DNA of 64,000 nucleotides, taken from positions 186,001-250,000 of the forward strand of contig NZ_JAENHO010000006.1 in the NCBI RefSeq assembly GCF_016785085.1, written 5' to 3'. The notes beneath the pieces were generated by a model, which was not told the origin of the DNA, made no database searches, and saw nothing but the letters and a program-made list of their open reading frames with translations. The position numbers and the translations under genes were made by a program. Numbering within the stretch: position 1 is the stretch's first letter; every line of letters starts with the position of its first letter. Source of the stretch: Paractinoplanes lichenicola. GTDB taxonomy: Bacteria; Actinomycetota; Actinomycetes; Mycobacteriales; Micromonosporaceae. This document shows positions 8,608 through 17,382 of the stretch, one piece after another.

Positions 8608-9583
8608 CGAGAACCTCCCGTACGAAGTGACAGCTGGCGATCCGCTGCGGCGCGATCTGATAGGCGGGCGGCGTCTCCTGCCGGCAGATCTCCCGGGCGT
8701 ACGCGCATCGGGGGTGGAAGGCGCAGCCGCGCGGGACGTCCGTGAGCGCCGGCGGCAGCCCTCGGATCACGTTGAGCGCCCGCCCCTTGTGGTCGAGCCG
8801 CGGGATCGATTCGAGCAGCGCCTTCGTGTAGGCGTGGGCCGGCCGGGCGTAGATGTCGTAGACCGGCGCCTCCTCGACGACCTTCCCGGCGTACATGACC
8901 GCGATCCGGTCGGCCACGTCGGCCACCACGCCCATGTCGTGCGTGATCAGCATCAGCCCCATGTTGCGCTCGCGCTGCAGCTCGGCCAGTAGGCGCATGA
9001 TCTGGGCCTGCACGGTGACGTCGAGGGCCGTCGTGGGCTCGTCGGCGATCAGCACCTCGGGGTCGAGGGCCAGCGCCATCGCGATCATGACGCGTTGCCG
9101 CATGCCGCCGGAGAACTGGTGCGGGTAGTCCTTGACGCGGCGTTTCGCGTCCGGGATGTGGACCATGTCGAGCAGTTCGACGGCCCGGCGCTTGGCGTCG
9201 CCGCGGGAGGTGCCGCGGTGCACCCGGAACAGCTCGGCCAGCTGGAAGCCGACCGTGTAGACCGGGTTGAGCGCGCTCAGGGCGTCCTGGAAGATCATCG
9301 CGATGCGGTTGGCCCGCACCTTGCGGCGCTCGTTCTCGGGCAGCCGCAGCAGGTCGACGCCCTGATAGAGCACCTGACCGCCGGTCACGTGCGCGGGCGG
9401 GGTGTCCAGGATGCCCATGATCGCCTGGGCGGTCACCGACTTGCCGCAGCCGGATTCGCCCAGCACGGCCAGCGTCTCGCCCGGGTGCAGCCGCAGGTCG
9501 ACGCCGTTGACCGCGCGAGCCACCCCTTCCCGCGTACGGAATTCGACGTGCAGATCGCGTACGTCCAGCAGAGGAGCGGTCAT
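8600..9583 (-). CDS. oppD: Oligopeptide/dipeptide ABC transporter ATPase, OppD/DppD type
   Basis: Partner ATPase to the OppF gene. Walker A GESGCGKS at 42-49, signature FSGGMRQR, Walker B LIADEPTTALD, switch histidine in LLITHDMGVV. The C-terminal oligopeptide/dipeptide extension carries CAFHPRCAYAREIC and a final SCH cysteine. Overlaps oppF by eight bases and lies seven bases after oppC, implying one mRNA. Length 327, standard. Confidence 0.93.
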   Translation of the reverse strand: MTAPLLDVRDLHVEFRTREGVARAVNGVDLRLHPGETLAVLGESGCGKSVTAQAIMGILDTPPAHVTGGQVLYQGVDLLRLPENERRKVRANRIAMIFQDALSALNPVYTVGFQLAELFRVHRGTSRGDAKRRAVELLDMVHIPDAKRRVKDYPHQFSGGMRQRVMIAMALALDPEVLIADEPTTALDVTVQAQIMRLLAELQRERNMGLMLITHDMGVVADVADRIAVMYAGKVVEEAPVYDIYARPAHAYTKALLESIPRLDHKGRALNVIRGLPPALTDVPRGCAFHPRCAYAREICRQETPPAYQIAPQRIASCHFVREVLGV

Positions 9584-9590
9584 TGACGTC

Positions 9591-10484
9591 TCACCGCAGT
9601 TTCGGGTCGAAGGCGTCGCGGACGGCGTCGCCGAGCATGATGAAGGCGAGCACGGTCGCCGCCAGGAACACCGACGGCCAGACCAGCGGGCCCGCCGCCG
9701 TACGGACGAAGGGGCCGGCTTCCGCGATCGCGATGCCCCAGCTCACGGCGTCACCCTTGAGCCCCACCCCGAGGTACGACAGGGTGGCCTCGCCGGCGAT
9801 GTTGATGCCGAGCAGGACGGTCAGCACGACGATGAACGGACTGATCGAGTTGGGCAGGATATGCCGGAACATCAGCCGTCCCGGGCCCGCCCCGAGCATC
9901 CGCGCCGCGGCCACGTAGTCCTGGTTCTTCGAGGTCAGCACGGCCGAGCGCATCACCCGGGCGGCCGTGGTCCAGCCGAGCACCCCCAGCGTGACGGTCA
10001 CCGCCAGCACGCCGTTGCTCTGCGGGTCGGACGACAGGCGCTGGGCCAGCACAATCGCGGCGAGCAGGAACGGGATGCCGAGCATGACGTCGATGAAGCG
10101 GGACAGCAGGGCGTCCAGCCAGCCGCCGAAATAGCCGGCCGCGAGCCCGACGAGCAGGCCGATCACTCCGGAGATGAGGGTGGCGCTCACGGCGACGAGG
10201 ATCGAGTCGCGGGCGCCGAAGACGGTCTTGGCGTAGACGTCGCAGCCCTGGAAGTCGAAGCCGAAGATCGCCCCGCCCGTGGGCCCGGCGTTCTTGCGGG
10301 CGAGCAGGCAGTCGCGCGGGTCGGCCGAGGTAAAGAGCGATGGCCAGATCGCCATCACCAGCACGACCACGACCAGCACCGCGGCGATCCAGAAGACCTT
10401 CCGCGTACGCAGGTCGAGCCAGGCGTCGCCGGCCAGGCTGCGCGGCTTCCCGGCGGTCCGGCTCAGCTCGCCGAGGTCACTCAT
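9591..10484 (-). CDS. oppC: Peptide-type ABC transporter permease, OppC/DppC
   Basis: Inner-membrane permease. An N-terminal cytoplasmic segment and first membrane helix (about 31-50) are followed by a periplasmic-facing loop with two cysteines and at least five more helices. The EAA-type coupling loop is recognisable as YVAAARMLGAGPGRLMFRHILPN. Its start overlaps the end of the OppB gene by eight bases. 297 residues, normal. Confidence 0.92.
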   Translation of the reverse strand: MSDLGELSRTAGKPRSLAGDAWLDLRTRKVFWIAAVLVVVVLVMAIWPSLFTSADPRDCLLARKNAGPTGGAIFGFDFQGCDVYAKTVFGARDSILVAVSATLISGVIGLLVGLAAGYFGGWLDALLSRFIDVMLGIPFLLAAIVLAQRLSSDPQSNGVLAVTVTLGVLGWTTAARVMRSAVLTSKNQDYVAAARMLGAGPGRLMFRHILPNSISPFIVVLTVLLGINIAGEATLSYLGVGLKGDAVSWGIAIAEAGPFVRTAAGPLVWPSVFLAATVLAFIMLGDAVRDAFDPKLR

Positions 10485-11403
10485 AGCGGATCCTCGGGTC
10501 GAGGGCGGCGTAGACCAGGTCGACGATCAGGTTGATGACCAGGAAGACGATGATCAGGACGCTGACGAAGCCGACGACCAGCGGGCCGTCCTCGGCGCGG
10601 ATGCCGCGGAACAGGTTGAAGCCGACGCCGGGGATGTTGAAGACGCCCTCGGTGACGATCGCGCCCGACATCAGCACGCCGATGTCCACGCCGATCAGGG
10701 TGATCACCGGGATCAGCGAGTTGCGCAGCACGTGCACGCCGATCACCCGTTTGGGCGCGAGCCCCTTGGCCCGGGCGGTCCGCACGTAGTCGGCGCGCAG
10801 GTTCTCGGCCACCGACGTGCGGGTCACCCGCAGCTCGGTCGCGATCACCAGACTGCCCAGCACCAGGGCGGGCAGCAGCAGCTCGTACAGGCCGGCGTCG
10901 CGCCCGGCGGTCGGCGGGAACCAGCCGAGCTGGATGCCCAGGACGAGCTGGGCCAGCGGGGCCAGCACGACGATCGGCATGGCCAGCACGATCAGCGTGA
11001 GCACCAGCGTGACGGTGTCGAACGCGCCGCCGCGGCGGATGCCGGAGAGCACACCCGCCCCGACGGCGACGACGGCCGCGATGACGATCGAGAGCAGCGC
11101 CAGCCGGATGGTCACCGGCCAGGCCTGAGCCAGCAGGTCACCGATCGAGCGGCCGGTGATCGTCTCGCCCAGGTCGCCGGTCAGCAGGCCCCTGATGTAG
11201 TGCCAGTACTGCTGGAAGAAGCCGTCGTCGAGGTGGAACCGGGCGTCGAGCGCGGCCCGCTGGGCGTCGGTGATCGGGCGGTCGCCGACGAGCGCCTGAT
11301 ACGGATCGTCGACGTACGCGAACATCAGCGCGTAGACGACGAACGTGGCACCGAAGAACGTGACGACCATCTGCAGCAAACGCCGCACGATGAAGCGGAA
11401 CAT
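10477..11403 (-). CDS. oppB: Peptide-type ABC transporter permease, OppB/DppB
   Basis: Second permease subunit. It begins with the characteristic FRFIVRRLLQMVVTFFGAT first helix of the family and carries the coupling motif DYVRTARAKGL in the EAA loop followed by VLRNSLIPVITLIG. 308 residues. It starts directly after the stop of the binding-protein gene and overlaps oppC. Confidence 0.92.
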   Translation of the reverse strand: MFRFIVRRLLQMVVTFFGATFVVYALMFAYVDDPYQALVGDRPITDAQRAALDARFHLDDGFFQQYWHYIRGLLTGDLGETITGRSIGDLLAQAWPVTIRLALLSIVIAAVVAVGAGVLSGIRRGGAFDTVTLVLTLIVLAMPIVVLAPLAQLVLGIQLGWFPPTAGRDAGLYELLLPALVLGSLVIATELRVTRTSVAENLRADYVRTARAKGLAPKRVIGVHVLRNSLIPVITLIGVDIGVLMSGAIVTEGVFNIPGVGFNLFRGIRAEDGPLVVGFVSVLIIVFLVINLIVDLVYAALDPRIRYE

Positions 11404-13038
11404 TCAGCTGGCGATGTCGACCGAGTAGATGTCGACCTTCTGGAACAGGTCCATCGTCACGTCGGTGACCTTCTCCGACCAGCCGAAGACGTTCTGCCCG
11501 AAGCGCAGCGGCAACACCGGCATATCCCGTACGAGCTGGTTCTCGGCCTCGTTCCAGAGCTGCTCGGCCTGCTTGGTGCTCGTCGCGGCCGAACCCTGCC
11601 GCACCAGGCTGTCGAACGTGCTGTTCTTGTAGCCGTAGTAGTTCGACGAGCCGTCGCTGGTGTACAGCGGGCCGAGGTAGCTCTCCATCAGCGGGTAGTC
11701 CATCGTCCAGCCCAGCCGGATCAGGCCGATGTCCTCCCCCGCCCGGGCCTTGGTGACCACGTCGCCCAGCTTGGGCAGGCCGGAGCCGGTGCAGTTGATC
11801 GCCAGGGACACCTTGATCTGGTTGCACATCGCGTCGATCCAGGCCTTGTGCCCGCCGTCCACGTTGTACGCGATCTTGATGTCCTTCGGGCCGTTGGCCG
11901 CGGTGTAGAGCTGCTTGGCCTTGGTCGGGTTGTATTCGCACCACTGGCCGCAGCTGTTGGAGCGGGCGCCCTCGATGGCCGGCGAGACGAACGACGTGGC
12001 CGGCTTCTCGGAGCCGAGGAAGACCTGGTCGGTCATCTCGTCGCGGTTGATCGCCATGGAGAGGGCGCGGCGGACGTTCGGATTCTTGTACTTGTCGAGA
12101 TACATCGGGAAGCCGACGAATGAGAACGCCGAGCTGTCCGTGCGGCCCAGCCGGGCGCCGAGGTCACCGGAGGCGGAGGCCAGGTTCTCGATCGGGATCT
12201 TCGTCTGGATGTCGAGGTTGCCCGCGACCAGGTCGGCGTACTGCGCGCCGAGCTCCTGATAGATCTTCCAGGTGATGCCGTTGACCTTGGGGATCGTGCC
12301 CTTGAAGTCGGCCACCTTCTCGACGGCGATCTTCTCGTCGTGCTGCCAGGTGCCCTTCATCTTGAAGGGGCCGTTGCCGATCGGGGCGTTCTCGAAATCC
12401 TTGTTGAGCACGCCGTCGCCGGAGAACGCGGCCTTGGGCAGCGGATAGAAGGCGTCGTAGCCCATGACTGACTGCCAGCCCGCGAACGCCTCGGTCAGCG
12501 TCACCGTGAAGGTCAGGTTGTTGACCTTCTTGAGCCCGCGCAGCTTCTTGGCCTGGGGCTCGCCCGCCTTCTCCGGCCCGTCGCCGTCGGGGTCCTTGCC
12601 CTGCAGGTCGGCGAAGCCGTCGATGCGGCTGAAGAAGTACGAAGCAAGCTGACCGTTCGGCCCGTAGGCGCCATAGTTCCAGGCGTCGAGGTAGTTGTCG
12701 GCCACGACCGGCTCGCCGTTGCTGAAGGTGAAACCCGGCTTGAGCCGTACGGTCCAGACCTTGTTGGCCTTGTCATGCGTGATCGACTGGGCCGCGACCA
12801 GGTAGGGCTTGTTGGTCGGGTCGAACCGCACGAGCGGGTAGAACAGCGACGCCAGCACCTGGGAACCACTCGACTCGATCGAGTTCGACGGGATCAGGCT
12901 CGAGGGCTCGGCGATGCCGATGCTGATGCTGTTGGGCAGAACCTCGGTGTCCTCCGAGCTACTGCCGCTGCAGCCGGCCGCCAGCAGGGCGATGACAGCC
13001 GTTGCGGCCGCCACCTTCCACGGGCTTTTCCCAGGCAT
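11404..13038 (-). CDS. oppA: Peptide-type ABC transporter substrate-binding lipoprotein (SBP family 5)
   Basis: Extracytoplasmic binding protein that delivers substrate to the OppBC permease. A signal peptide with lipobox LLAAGC puts the lipidated Cys at residue 23, followed by a Ser/Glu linker. The mature part has family-5 landmarks: LFYPLVRFDPTNKPYLVAAQSI, WTVRLKPGFTFSNGEPV and NVRRALSMAINRDEM. 544 residues. First gene of the operon; a strong GAAGGAGA site precedes the ATG at 13038. Ligand unknown. Confidence 0.92.
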   Translation of the reverse strand: MPGKSPWKVAAATAVIALLAAGCSGSSSEDTEVLPNSISIGIAEPSSLIPSNSIESSGSQVLASLFYPLVRFDPTNKPYLVAAQSITHDKANKVWTVRLKPGFTFSNGEPVVADNYLDAWNYGAYGPNGQLASYFFSRIDGFADLQGKDPDGDGPEKAGEPQAKKLRGLKKVNNLTFTVTLTEAFAGWQSVMGYDAFYPLPKAAFSGDGVLNKDFENAPIGNGPFKMKGTWQHDEKIAVEKVADFKGTIPKVNGITWKIYQELGAQYADLVAGNLDIQTKIPIENLASASGDLGARLGRTDSSAFSFVGFPMYLDKYKNPNVRRALSMAINRDEMTDQVFLGSEKPATSFVSPAIEGARSNSCGQWCEYNPTKAKQLYTAANGPKDIKIAYNVDGGHKAWIDAMCNQIKVSLAINCTGSGLPKLGDVVTKARAGEDIGLIRLGWTMDYPLMESYLGPLYTSDGSSNYYGYKNSTFDSLVRQGSAATSTKQAEQLWNEAENQLVRDMPVLPLRFGQNVFGWSEKVTDVTMDLFQKVDIYSVDIAS

Positions 13039-13204
13039 GAGGGGTGTCTCCTTCAGGGGCGCTCACGGGGGTCGTGTGAGACGCCAGCAACTGTGACACA
13101 GAGCCAACGACAGCCCGAGCCCTGTTATCAAGCCGATACTAGTCAGCCCTTACCTCCGGGCTTTTTCCTCGGCTCGATTTATGCCCCTGAACTGGGATGA
13201 TGCC

Positions 13205-13230
13205 GGTGGGTACGCGATCGGCGACCCACC
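13205..13230. terminator. Hairpin between the response regulator and oppA
   Basis: GGTGGGT (13205-13211) pairs with ACCCACC (13224-13230) around a 12-base loop that itself contains CGATCG. It lies just past the response-regulator stop, reading on the minus strand, so it may terminate that operon. No U-tract. Confidence 0.4.
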
Positions 13231-13252
13231 GCAGCGGCGCGATTCCGGCCGT

Positions 13253-13921
13253 TCAGACGAGCCGTCGATCAGCCGCCCATCGTGACAATTCGTAACGGTT
13301 GCTCATTTGCAGCTTCCGCAGGACGTTCGAGACATGTGTCTCGACTGTCTTGATCGAGATGAACAGTTCCTTGGCGATCTCTTTGTACGCATATCCGCGC
13401 GCGAGCAGGCGCAGCACCTCGCGCTCGCGGTTGGTCAGCTGGTCGAGCTCGGGGTCGGCCACCGGCACGTCGGGGCGCGAGGCGAAGGCGTCGAGCACGA
13501 ACCCGGCCAGCCGGGGGCTGAACACCGCGTCGCCGTCGGCCACCCGGCGGATCGCCGCGGCCAGCTCGTCGGGCGAGATCGTCTTGGTCACGTAACCCCG
13601 GGCGCCCGCCCGGATCAGGCCGATCACGTCCTCGGCGGCGTCGGAGACCGAGAGCGCGAGGAACTTGACGTGGGGGTGGCTGCGGCGCATGGCGTCGAGC
13701 ACCGCGCGGCCGCCACCGTCGGGCATGTGCACGTCGAGCAGCACCACGTCGGGCTCGATCGAGGCGATCTTGCTGACCGCCTCGGTCACGGAGCTCGCCT
13801 CGCCCACCACCTCGACGTGCGCGCCCAGCTCGGCGCGGACGCCGGCCCGGAACATCGCGTGGTCGTCGACCAGGAAGACGGTGAGCCGCCGATCGGTCTC
13901 GGTGCCCTGAGCCTCGGTCAT
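13253..13921 (-). CDS. LuxR-family (NarL/LiaR type) response regulator
   Basis: DNA-binding partner of the histidine kinase encoded just upstream. The receiver has the acidic pair D19/D20, phosphoacceptor D63 in VVLLDVHMPDGGG and the conserved Lys in GYVTKTISPDEL. The C-terminal LuxR helix-turn-helix reads LTNREREVLRLLARGYAYKEIAKELF then SIKTVETHVSNVLRKL. The start overlaps the kinase stop by four bases, a translationally coupled pair. The kinase's PspC domain and the divergent LiaF-like gene suggest an envelope-stress regulon. Confidence 0.92.
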   Translation of the reverse strand: MTEAQGTETDRRLTVFLVDDHAMFRAGVRAELGAHVEVVGEASSVTEAVSKIASIEPDVVLLDVHMPDGGGRAVLDAMRRSHPHVKFLALSVSDAAEDVIGLIRAGARGYVTKTISPDELAAAIRRVADGDAVFSPRLAGFVLDAFASRPDVPVADPELDQLTNREREVLRLLARGYAYKEIAKELFISIKTVETHVSNVLRKLQMSNRYELSRWAADRRLV

Positions 13922-15207
13922 CGTGCTGCCTCCTTAGCGGCCGACACGCTCTCCCGGGACGCGGGGAGGGTCAGCCGGACCTCTGTGCCGTCGCCGAGGG
14001 CGCTGCGGATCTCCGCCTTGCCCCCGTGCCGCTGCATACGCCCGATGATGGAGCCTCGCACGCCGTGCCGCGACTCCTGCACCCCGGCCATGTCGAAACC
14101 GGCGCCGCGGTCGCGCACGAAGACGCTGAGCTCGCTCTCCTCGACCTCCGCGTAGAGCGACACGGTCGACACCCCGGCGTGGCGGGCCGCGTTGACCAGC
14201 GCCTCGCGGGCGGCGGCAACCAGGGCCGCGACCCGCTCGTCGCATTCGGTGTCGCCCACCACGACCGTCTCCACGCTGATCGCGTACGTGTCCTCGACCT
14301 CGGCGGCGGCCTGCTCGAGGGCGGCCGCGAAGCGCTCGGTCGGCGACGCCGTCGGCTTGTAGAGCCAGTTGCGCAGGCTGCGCTCCTGGCCCCGGGCGAG
14401 CCGCTGCACCTCTTTGATGTCGGCCGAGTTGCGCTGGATCAGGGCCAGCGTGTGCAGCACCTGATCGTGGATCATGGCGGCCAGCTCGGCCCGCTCCTGC
14501 TCGCGGATGCGGCCCTCACGCTCGGCCCGCAGCTGGTTGAACATGCGCCACAGCAGCGGCGCGGCCACCACGCCGACACCCAGCAGGCCGACCAGCGCGA
14601 AGATCACGCCGTTGACCACGGCGGTCAGGCTGCCGGCCGGGGCATAGACGGCGACGACGCCGATGATGCCGGTGGCGACCAGCACCCCGCCGCCGATGAA
14701 GCGGAACAGGAAGAAGCGGCGGTCGCTCTCGGCCACCACGGCGGCCAGCCACGGCTGCTGGGGCACGGCGCCGCCCAGGTGGCGGCGGGTGGGGTCGGAC
14801 TGGTGCCAGATGATGCCGGCGCCGACCGCGACGACCGCGATGAGCCAGCCGGCCGTGCCGGCGACACTGTCGTCGAAGACGAGCGCCTGCAGCAGCACGA
14901 CGCCGAGGCCGATCGCGCCGAACGGCAGAAGCATGGCCAGATCGCGGCGCTGCGGCGGGTCGGCCGTGACGACCTGCTGCGGAAGCACGGCCCAGAACGC
15001 GGCGTAGAGCAGGAGGCCGAGGCCGTTGAAGCCGAGCAGCACCACCAGCGCGATGCGCACGACCAGCACGGGAACGCCCAGGTGCTGCGCCAGGCCCGAC
15101 GCGACGCCCGCGATGATGCGGTGGTCGCGCGGCCGGTACAGCCGGCGTGACGGCGGGTTGACGGCGGTGGTGATGGCCCCTCCTCGGTTGTGTACCCCGA
15201 TCGTCAC
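13918..15207 (-). CDS. PspC-domain sensor histidine kinase (HisKA_3 / NarL-partner type)
   Basis: Membrane sensor kinase. Residues 22-80 form a PspC domain (RLYRPRDHRIIAGVASGLAQ), followed by further membrane helices near 91-110, 118-135, 170-190 and 193-220. The cytoplasmic dimerisation/phosphorylation helix carries H247 in AAMIHDQVLHTL. The ATPase domain has NAARHAGVS, RDRGAGFD and RHGVRGSIIGRM. The GTG start at 15207 is the longest choice, but no ribosome site precedes it. A perfect AGGAGGGG lies inside the reading frame, two bases before an ATC codon near 15172, so the true start is uncertain. Coupled to the response regulator by a four-base overlap. Confidence 0.9.
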   Translation of the reverse strand: MTIGVHNRGGAITTAVNPPSRRLYRPRDHRIIAGVASGLAQHLGVPVLVVRIALVVLLGFNGLGLLLYAAFWAVLPQQVVTADPPQRRDLAMLLPFGAIGLGVVLLQALVFDDSVAGTAGWLIAVVAVGAGIIWHQSDPTRRHLGGAVPQQPWLAAVVAESDRRFFLFRFIGGGVLVATGIIGVVAVYAPAGSLTAVVNGVIFALVGLLGVGVVAAPLLWRMFNQLRAEREGRIREQERAELAAMIHDQVLHTLALIQRNSADIKEVQRLARGQERSLRNWLYKPTASPTERFAAALEQAAAEVEDTYAISVETVVVGDTECDERVAALVAAAREALVNAARHAGVSTVSLYAEVEESELSVFVRDRGAGFDMAGVQESRHGVRGSIIGRMQRHGGKAEIRSALGDGTEVRLTLPASRESVSAAKEAAR

Positions 15208-15327
15208 ACGTTCGGGCGGCCCGGACCACGGGGAACAACCCCCGGTATCCGGGTGCCAGGATCTCAGGGTGGTCTCAGGGTCGCCGCCCGAAGCGGCTCG
15301 GGTGCCGACGAGGCGAGGATCGGTGTC

Positions 15328-17004
15328 ATGAACGACGAAGCTGCCGAATCGCGGGGTCCGTCCCGTCCGTCACAGGATGCGCCGGCGTCCGCCGCCGACA
15401 CGCCCACCCCGCCGGCGACTTCGACGCCGGCCGGTGCTGAGACGCCGACCGCCGATCTTCGCGCTGAGGCCGTCCCCGACGATCCCAAGACCGAGCCGGG
15501 CCCGGCCACCGAGCCCGGCCCCGCCACGGAGCCCGGCCCCGCCACCGAGCCCGGCCCCGCCACCGAGCCCGGTCCCGCCACGGAGCCCGGCCCGGCGAAC
15601 GAACCCGGCCCGGCTACTGAGCCTGGTCCCAGTTCCGGTGCCGGCAATCCGCCGCCGTGGTTCCCGCCGGCCGGCGATCCCGGCGCGGGCGGCCCGTTCT
15701 TCTCGCGCGACGCCTTCTCCCGCGACAAGCTGGTGCGCCCCCGCCAGGGCCGCTACGTGGCCGGCGTGTGCGGCGCCCTGGCCCGGGCCACCAACACCGA
15801 TCCGGTGCTGTGGCGCGTGCTGCTGGCCGTGCTGGGCGTGCTCAGCGGGGTCGGCGTGCTGCTCTACCTGATCGGCTGGCTGGTCATGCCGGCCGAGGGC
15901 GACGCCGCCTCGCCGATCGAGTCGCTGCTCGGCAAGGGCCGCTCCGGCATGGCCCCGGCCTCGGTGATCCTGCTCGGCGGCGCGGCCGTGCTCACGTTCG
16001 CCTTCATCGTGCAGGACGGGGTGCGGGCGAGCCTGCTGGCCTGCGCGGTCATCGTCGGCGCGATCCTGCTGATCAAGCGCAGCGGCACCGGCCAGCAGCA
16101 GCCCGCCGCCTTTCCCGCGCCGGCCCCACCGCCGCCGCCCGGTCCGTTCGAGCCCAGCCCGTTCGAGAAGACGGCCGAGTTCGGGGCCGTTCCGCCCGCG
16201 CCCGGTCCGGCGCCCGCGACCGCACCGCCCGCGGAGCCGGTGACGACCCCGCCCCCGCCGCCGTTCGCGCCGCCCGCCGGCGGTTACCGGCCGCCGTTCG
16301 CGCCCCACGGTCCGTACGCCCGGCCCACCCCGGTCACGTACGCGCCCGGCCGGGTCCCGCCCCCGCCGGCCGCGCCCAAGCCGCCCAAGCCGCCGAAGGT
16401 CAAGCGCGAGCGCTCCAAGCTGGGCCGCCTCACGTTCTTCGCCGCGCTCATGGTGATCGGCGTGATCGCCGCGATCGACATGGCCGGCGCGAGCGTCGCC
16501 GTCTCGGTGTATTTCGCGGGCGCCCTCATCACCGTCGCGCTCGGCCTGGTCGTCGGCGCCTGGCTCGGCCGGGCCCGCGGGCTGATCGCGCTGGGCATCC
16601 TGCTCTCGATCGGCCTGCTGATCTCGACCGGCACCGAGCGCTGGGGCGGCGAGGTCGGCAACAGCGTCTACCGCCCCGCCACGCCGGCCGGGGTGGCCGA
16701 CCGCTACGACTTCACCGCGGGCAGCGCCACGCTCGACCTCCGTCAGGTGAATTTCACCGGCCAGGAACAGAACGTGGTCGTCACCATGAAGTTCGGGCAG
16801 ATCCGCGTGCTGCTGCCCGAGAACGTCGACACCACCACGCTGCTCCAGGTGCAGAACGGCCGGGCCGTGGTGTTCGGTCAGAAGTTCGAGGACGGTGAGG
16901 TCAGCGCGCAGAACCTGACCGACCTCGGGCGGGACGGCGCCGGTGGTGGCACCCTCAAGCTGGATCTGCAGATGGACACGGGCAACGTGGAGGTCATCCG
17001 ATGA
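15328..17004 (+). CDS. PspC-domain membrane protein with LiaF-like C-terminal domain
   Basis: About 558 residues. Order: a Pro/Ala/Glu-rich N-terminus containing eight EPGPAT-type hexapeptides; a PspC domain (LVRPRQGRYVAGVCGALARATNTD plus two helices ending WLVMP); two further helices; a long Pro-rich cytoplasmic linker; a basic KPPKPPKVKRERSK patch; three helices; and a C-terminal beta-rich domain (AGSATLDLRQVNFTG ... VTMKFGQIRVLLPENV) like the LiaF/DUF2154 cell-wall-stress domain. LiaF proteins modulate LiaRS-type two-component systems, and a PspC kinase with LuxR regulator is divergent next door, so it is probably their partner (inference). The ATG at 15328 follows GGCGAGGATCGGTGTC. Confidence 0.85.
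   Translation: MNDEAAESRGPSRPSQDAPASAADTPTPPATSTPAGAETPTADLRAEAVPDDPKTEPGPATEPGPATEPGPATEPGPATEPGPATEPGPANEPGPATEPGPSSGAGNPPPWFPPAGDPGAGGPFFSRDAFSRDKLVRPRQGRYVAGVCGALARATNTDPVLWRVLLAVLGVLSGVGVLLYLIGWLVMPAEGDAASPIESLLGKGRSGMAPASVILLGGAAVLTFAFIVQDGVRASLLACAVIVGAILLIKRSGTGQQQPAAFPAPAPPPPPGPFEPSPFEKTAEFGAVPPAPGPAPATAPPAEPVTTPPPPPFAPPAGGYRPPFAPHGPYARPTPVTYAPGRVPPPPAAPKPPKPPKVKRERSKLGRLTFFAALMVIGVIAAIDMAGASVAVSVYFAGALITVALGLVVGAWLGRARGLIALGILLSIGLLISTGTERWGGEVGNSVYRPATPAGVADRYDFTAGSATLDLRQVNFTGQEQNVVVTMKFGQIRVLLPENVDTTTLLQVQNGRAVVFGQKFEDGEVSAQNLTDLGRDGAGGGTLKLDLQMDTGNVEVIR
15493..15636 (+). repeat. Eight tandem 18-bp units encoding EPGPAT
   Basis: Exactly 144 bases form eight in-frame 18-base units. 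They encode EPGPAT five times, EPGPAN, EPGPAT and EPGPSS. Units 1-5 are nearly identical and the last three diverge in third positions. Likely length-variable between strains by slippage; it extends a flexible linker. Confidence 0.9.
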
Positions 17005-17372
17005 AGCCGCACCGCATGGACGGGGTCTCGCTCAGCTTCGGCGTCCTGTTTCTGCTGGTCGCCCTGTGGTGGGCGGTGTCCCGGGTGATCACGATCCACC
17101 TGCCCGCGGTGGGCTGGCTGGTGGCCGGCGGCCTGATCGTCTTCGGCGTGATCGGGCTGCTGGGCGCGCTGCGCTCGGCCCGCACCCCGGTCGAGTCGGC
17201 CGCGGTCCAGGTGCCGTCCACGGTCGAGCGGCCGGCCGAGCCCGAGCTGCCGGGCGACCTGACCCCCGAGATGCACGCCTCGATCGTCCAGGAGCTGATG
17301 GACGACTCGGTGGATCGGATCACCAAGGAGCACCCGACCCTGACCTCGGAGCAGCCCCGCAAGGCGCAATAA
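17001..17372 (+). CDS. Small two-helix membrane protein
   Basis: 123 residues with two hydrophobic helices (about 9-26 and 34-54) and a soluble acidic C-terminal tail rich in Pro and Glu. Family not recognised with certainty. Its ATG overlaps the stop of the PspC/LiaF-like gene (ATGA), so the two are translationally coupled and the protein probably works in the same envelope-stress module. Confidence 0.75.
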   Translation: MKPHRMDGVSLSFGVLFLLVALWWAVSRVITIHLPAVGWLVAGGLIVFGVIGLLGALRSARTPVESAAVQVPSTVERPAEPELPGDLTPEMHASIVQELMDDSVDRITKEHPTLTSEQPRKAQ

Positions 17373-17382
17373 ACTCGTCGTC

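Noticed and set aside
13145..13166. AGCCC/GGGCT stem followed by five T on the plus strand
   Set aside because: No plus-strand gene ends there; both neighbours are on the minus strand, so a terminator role in that orientation has no purpose.
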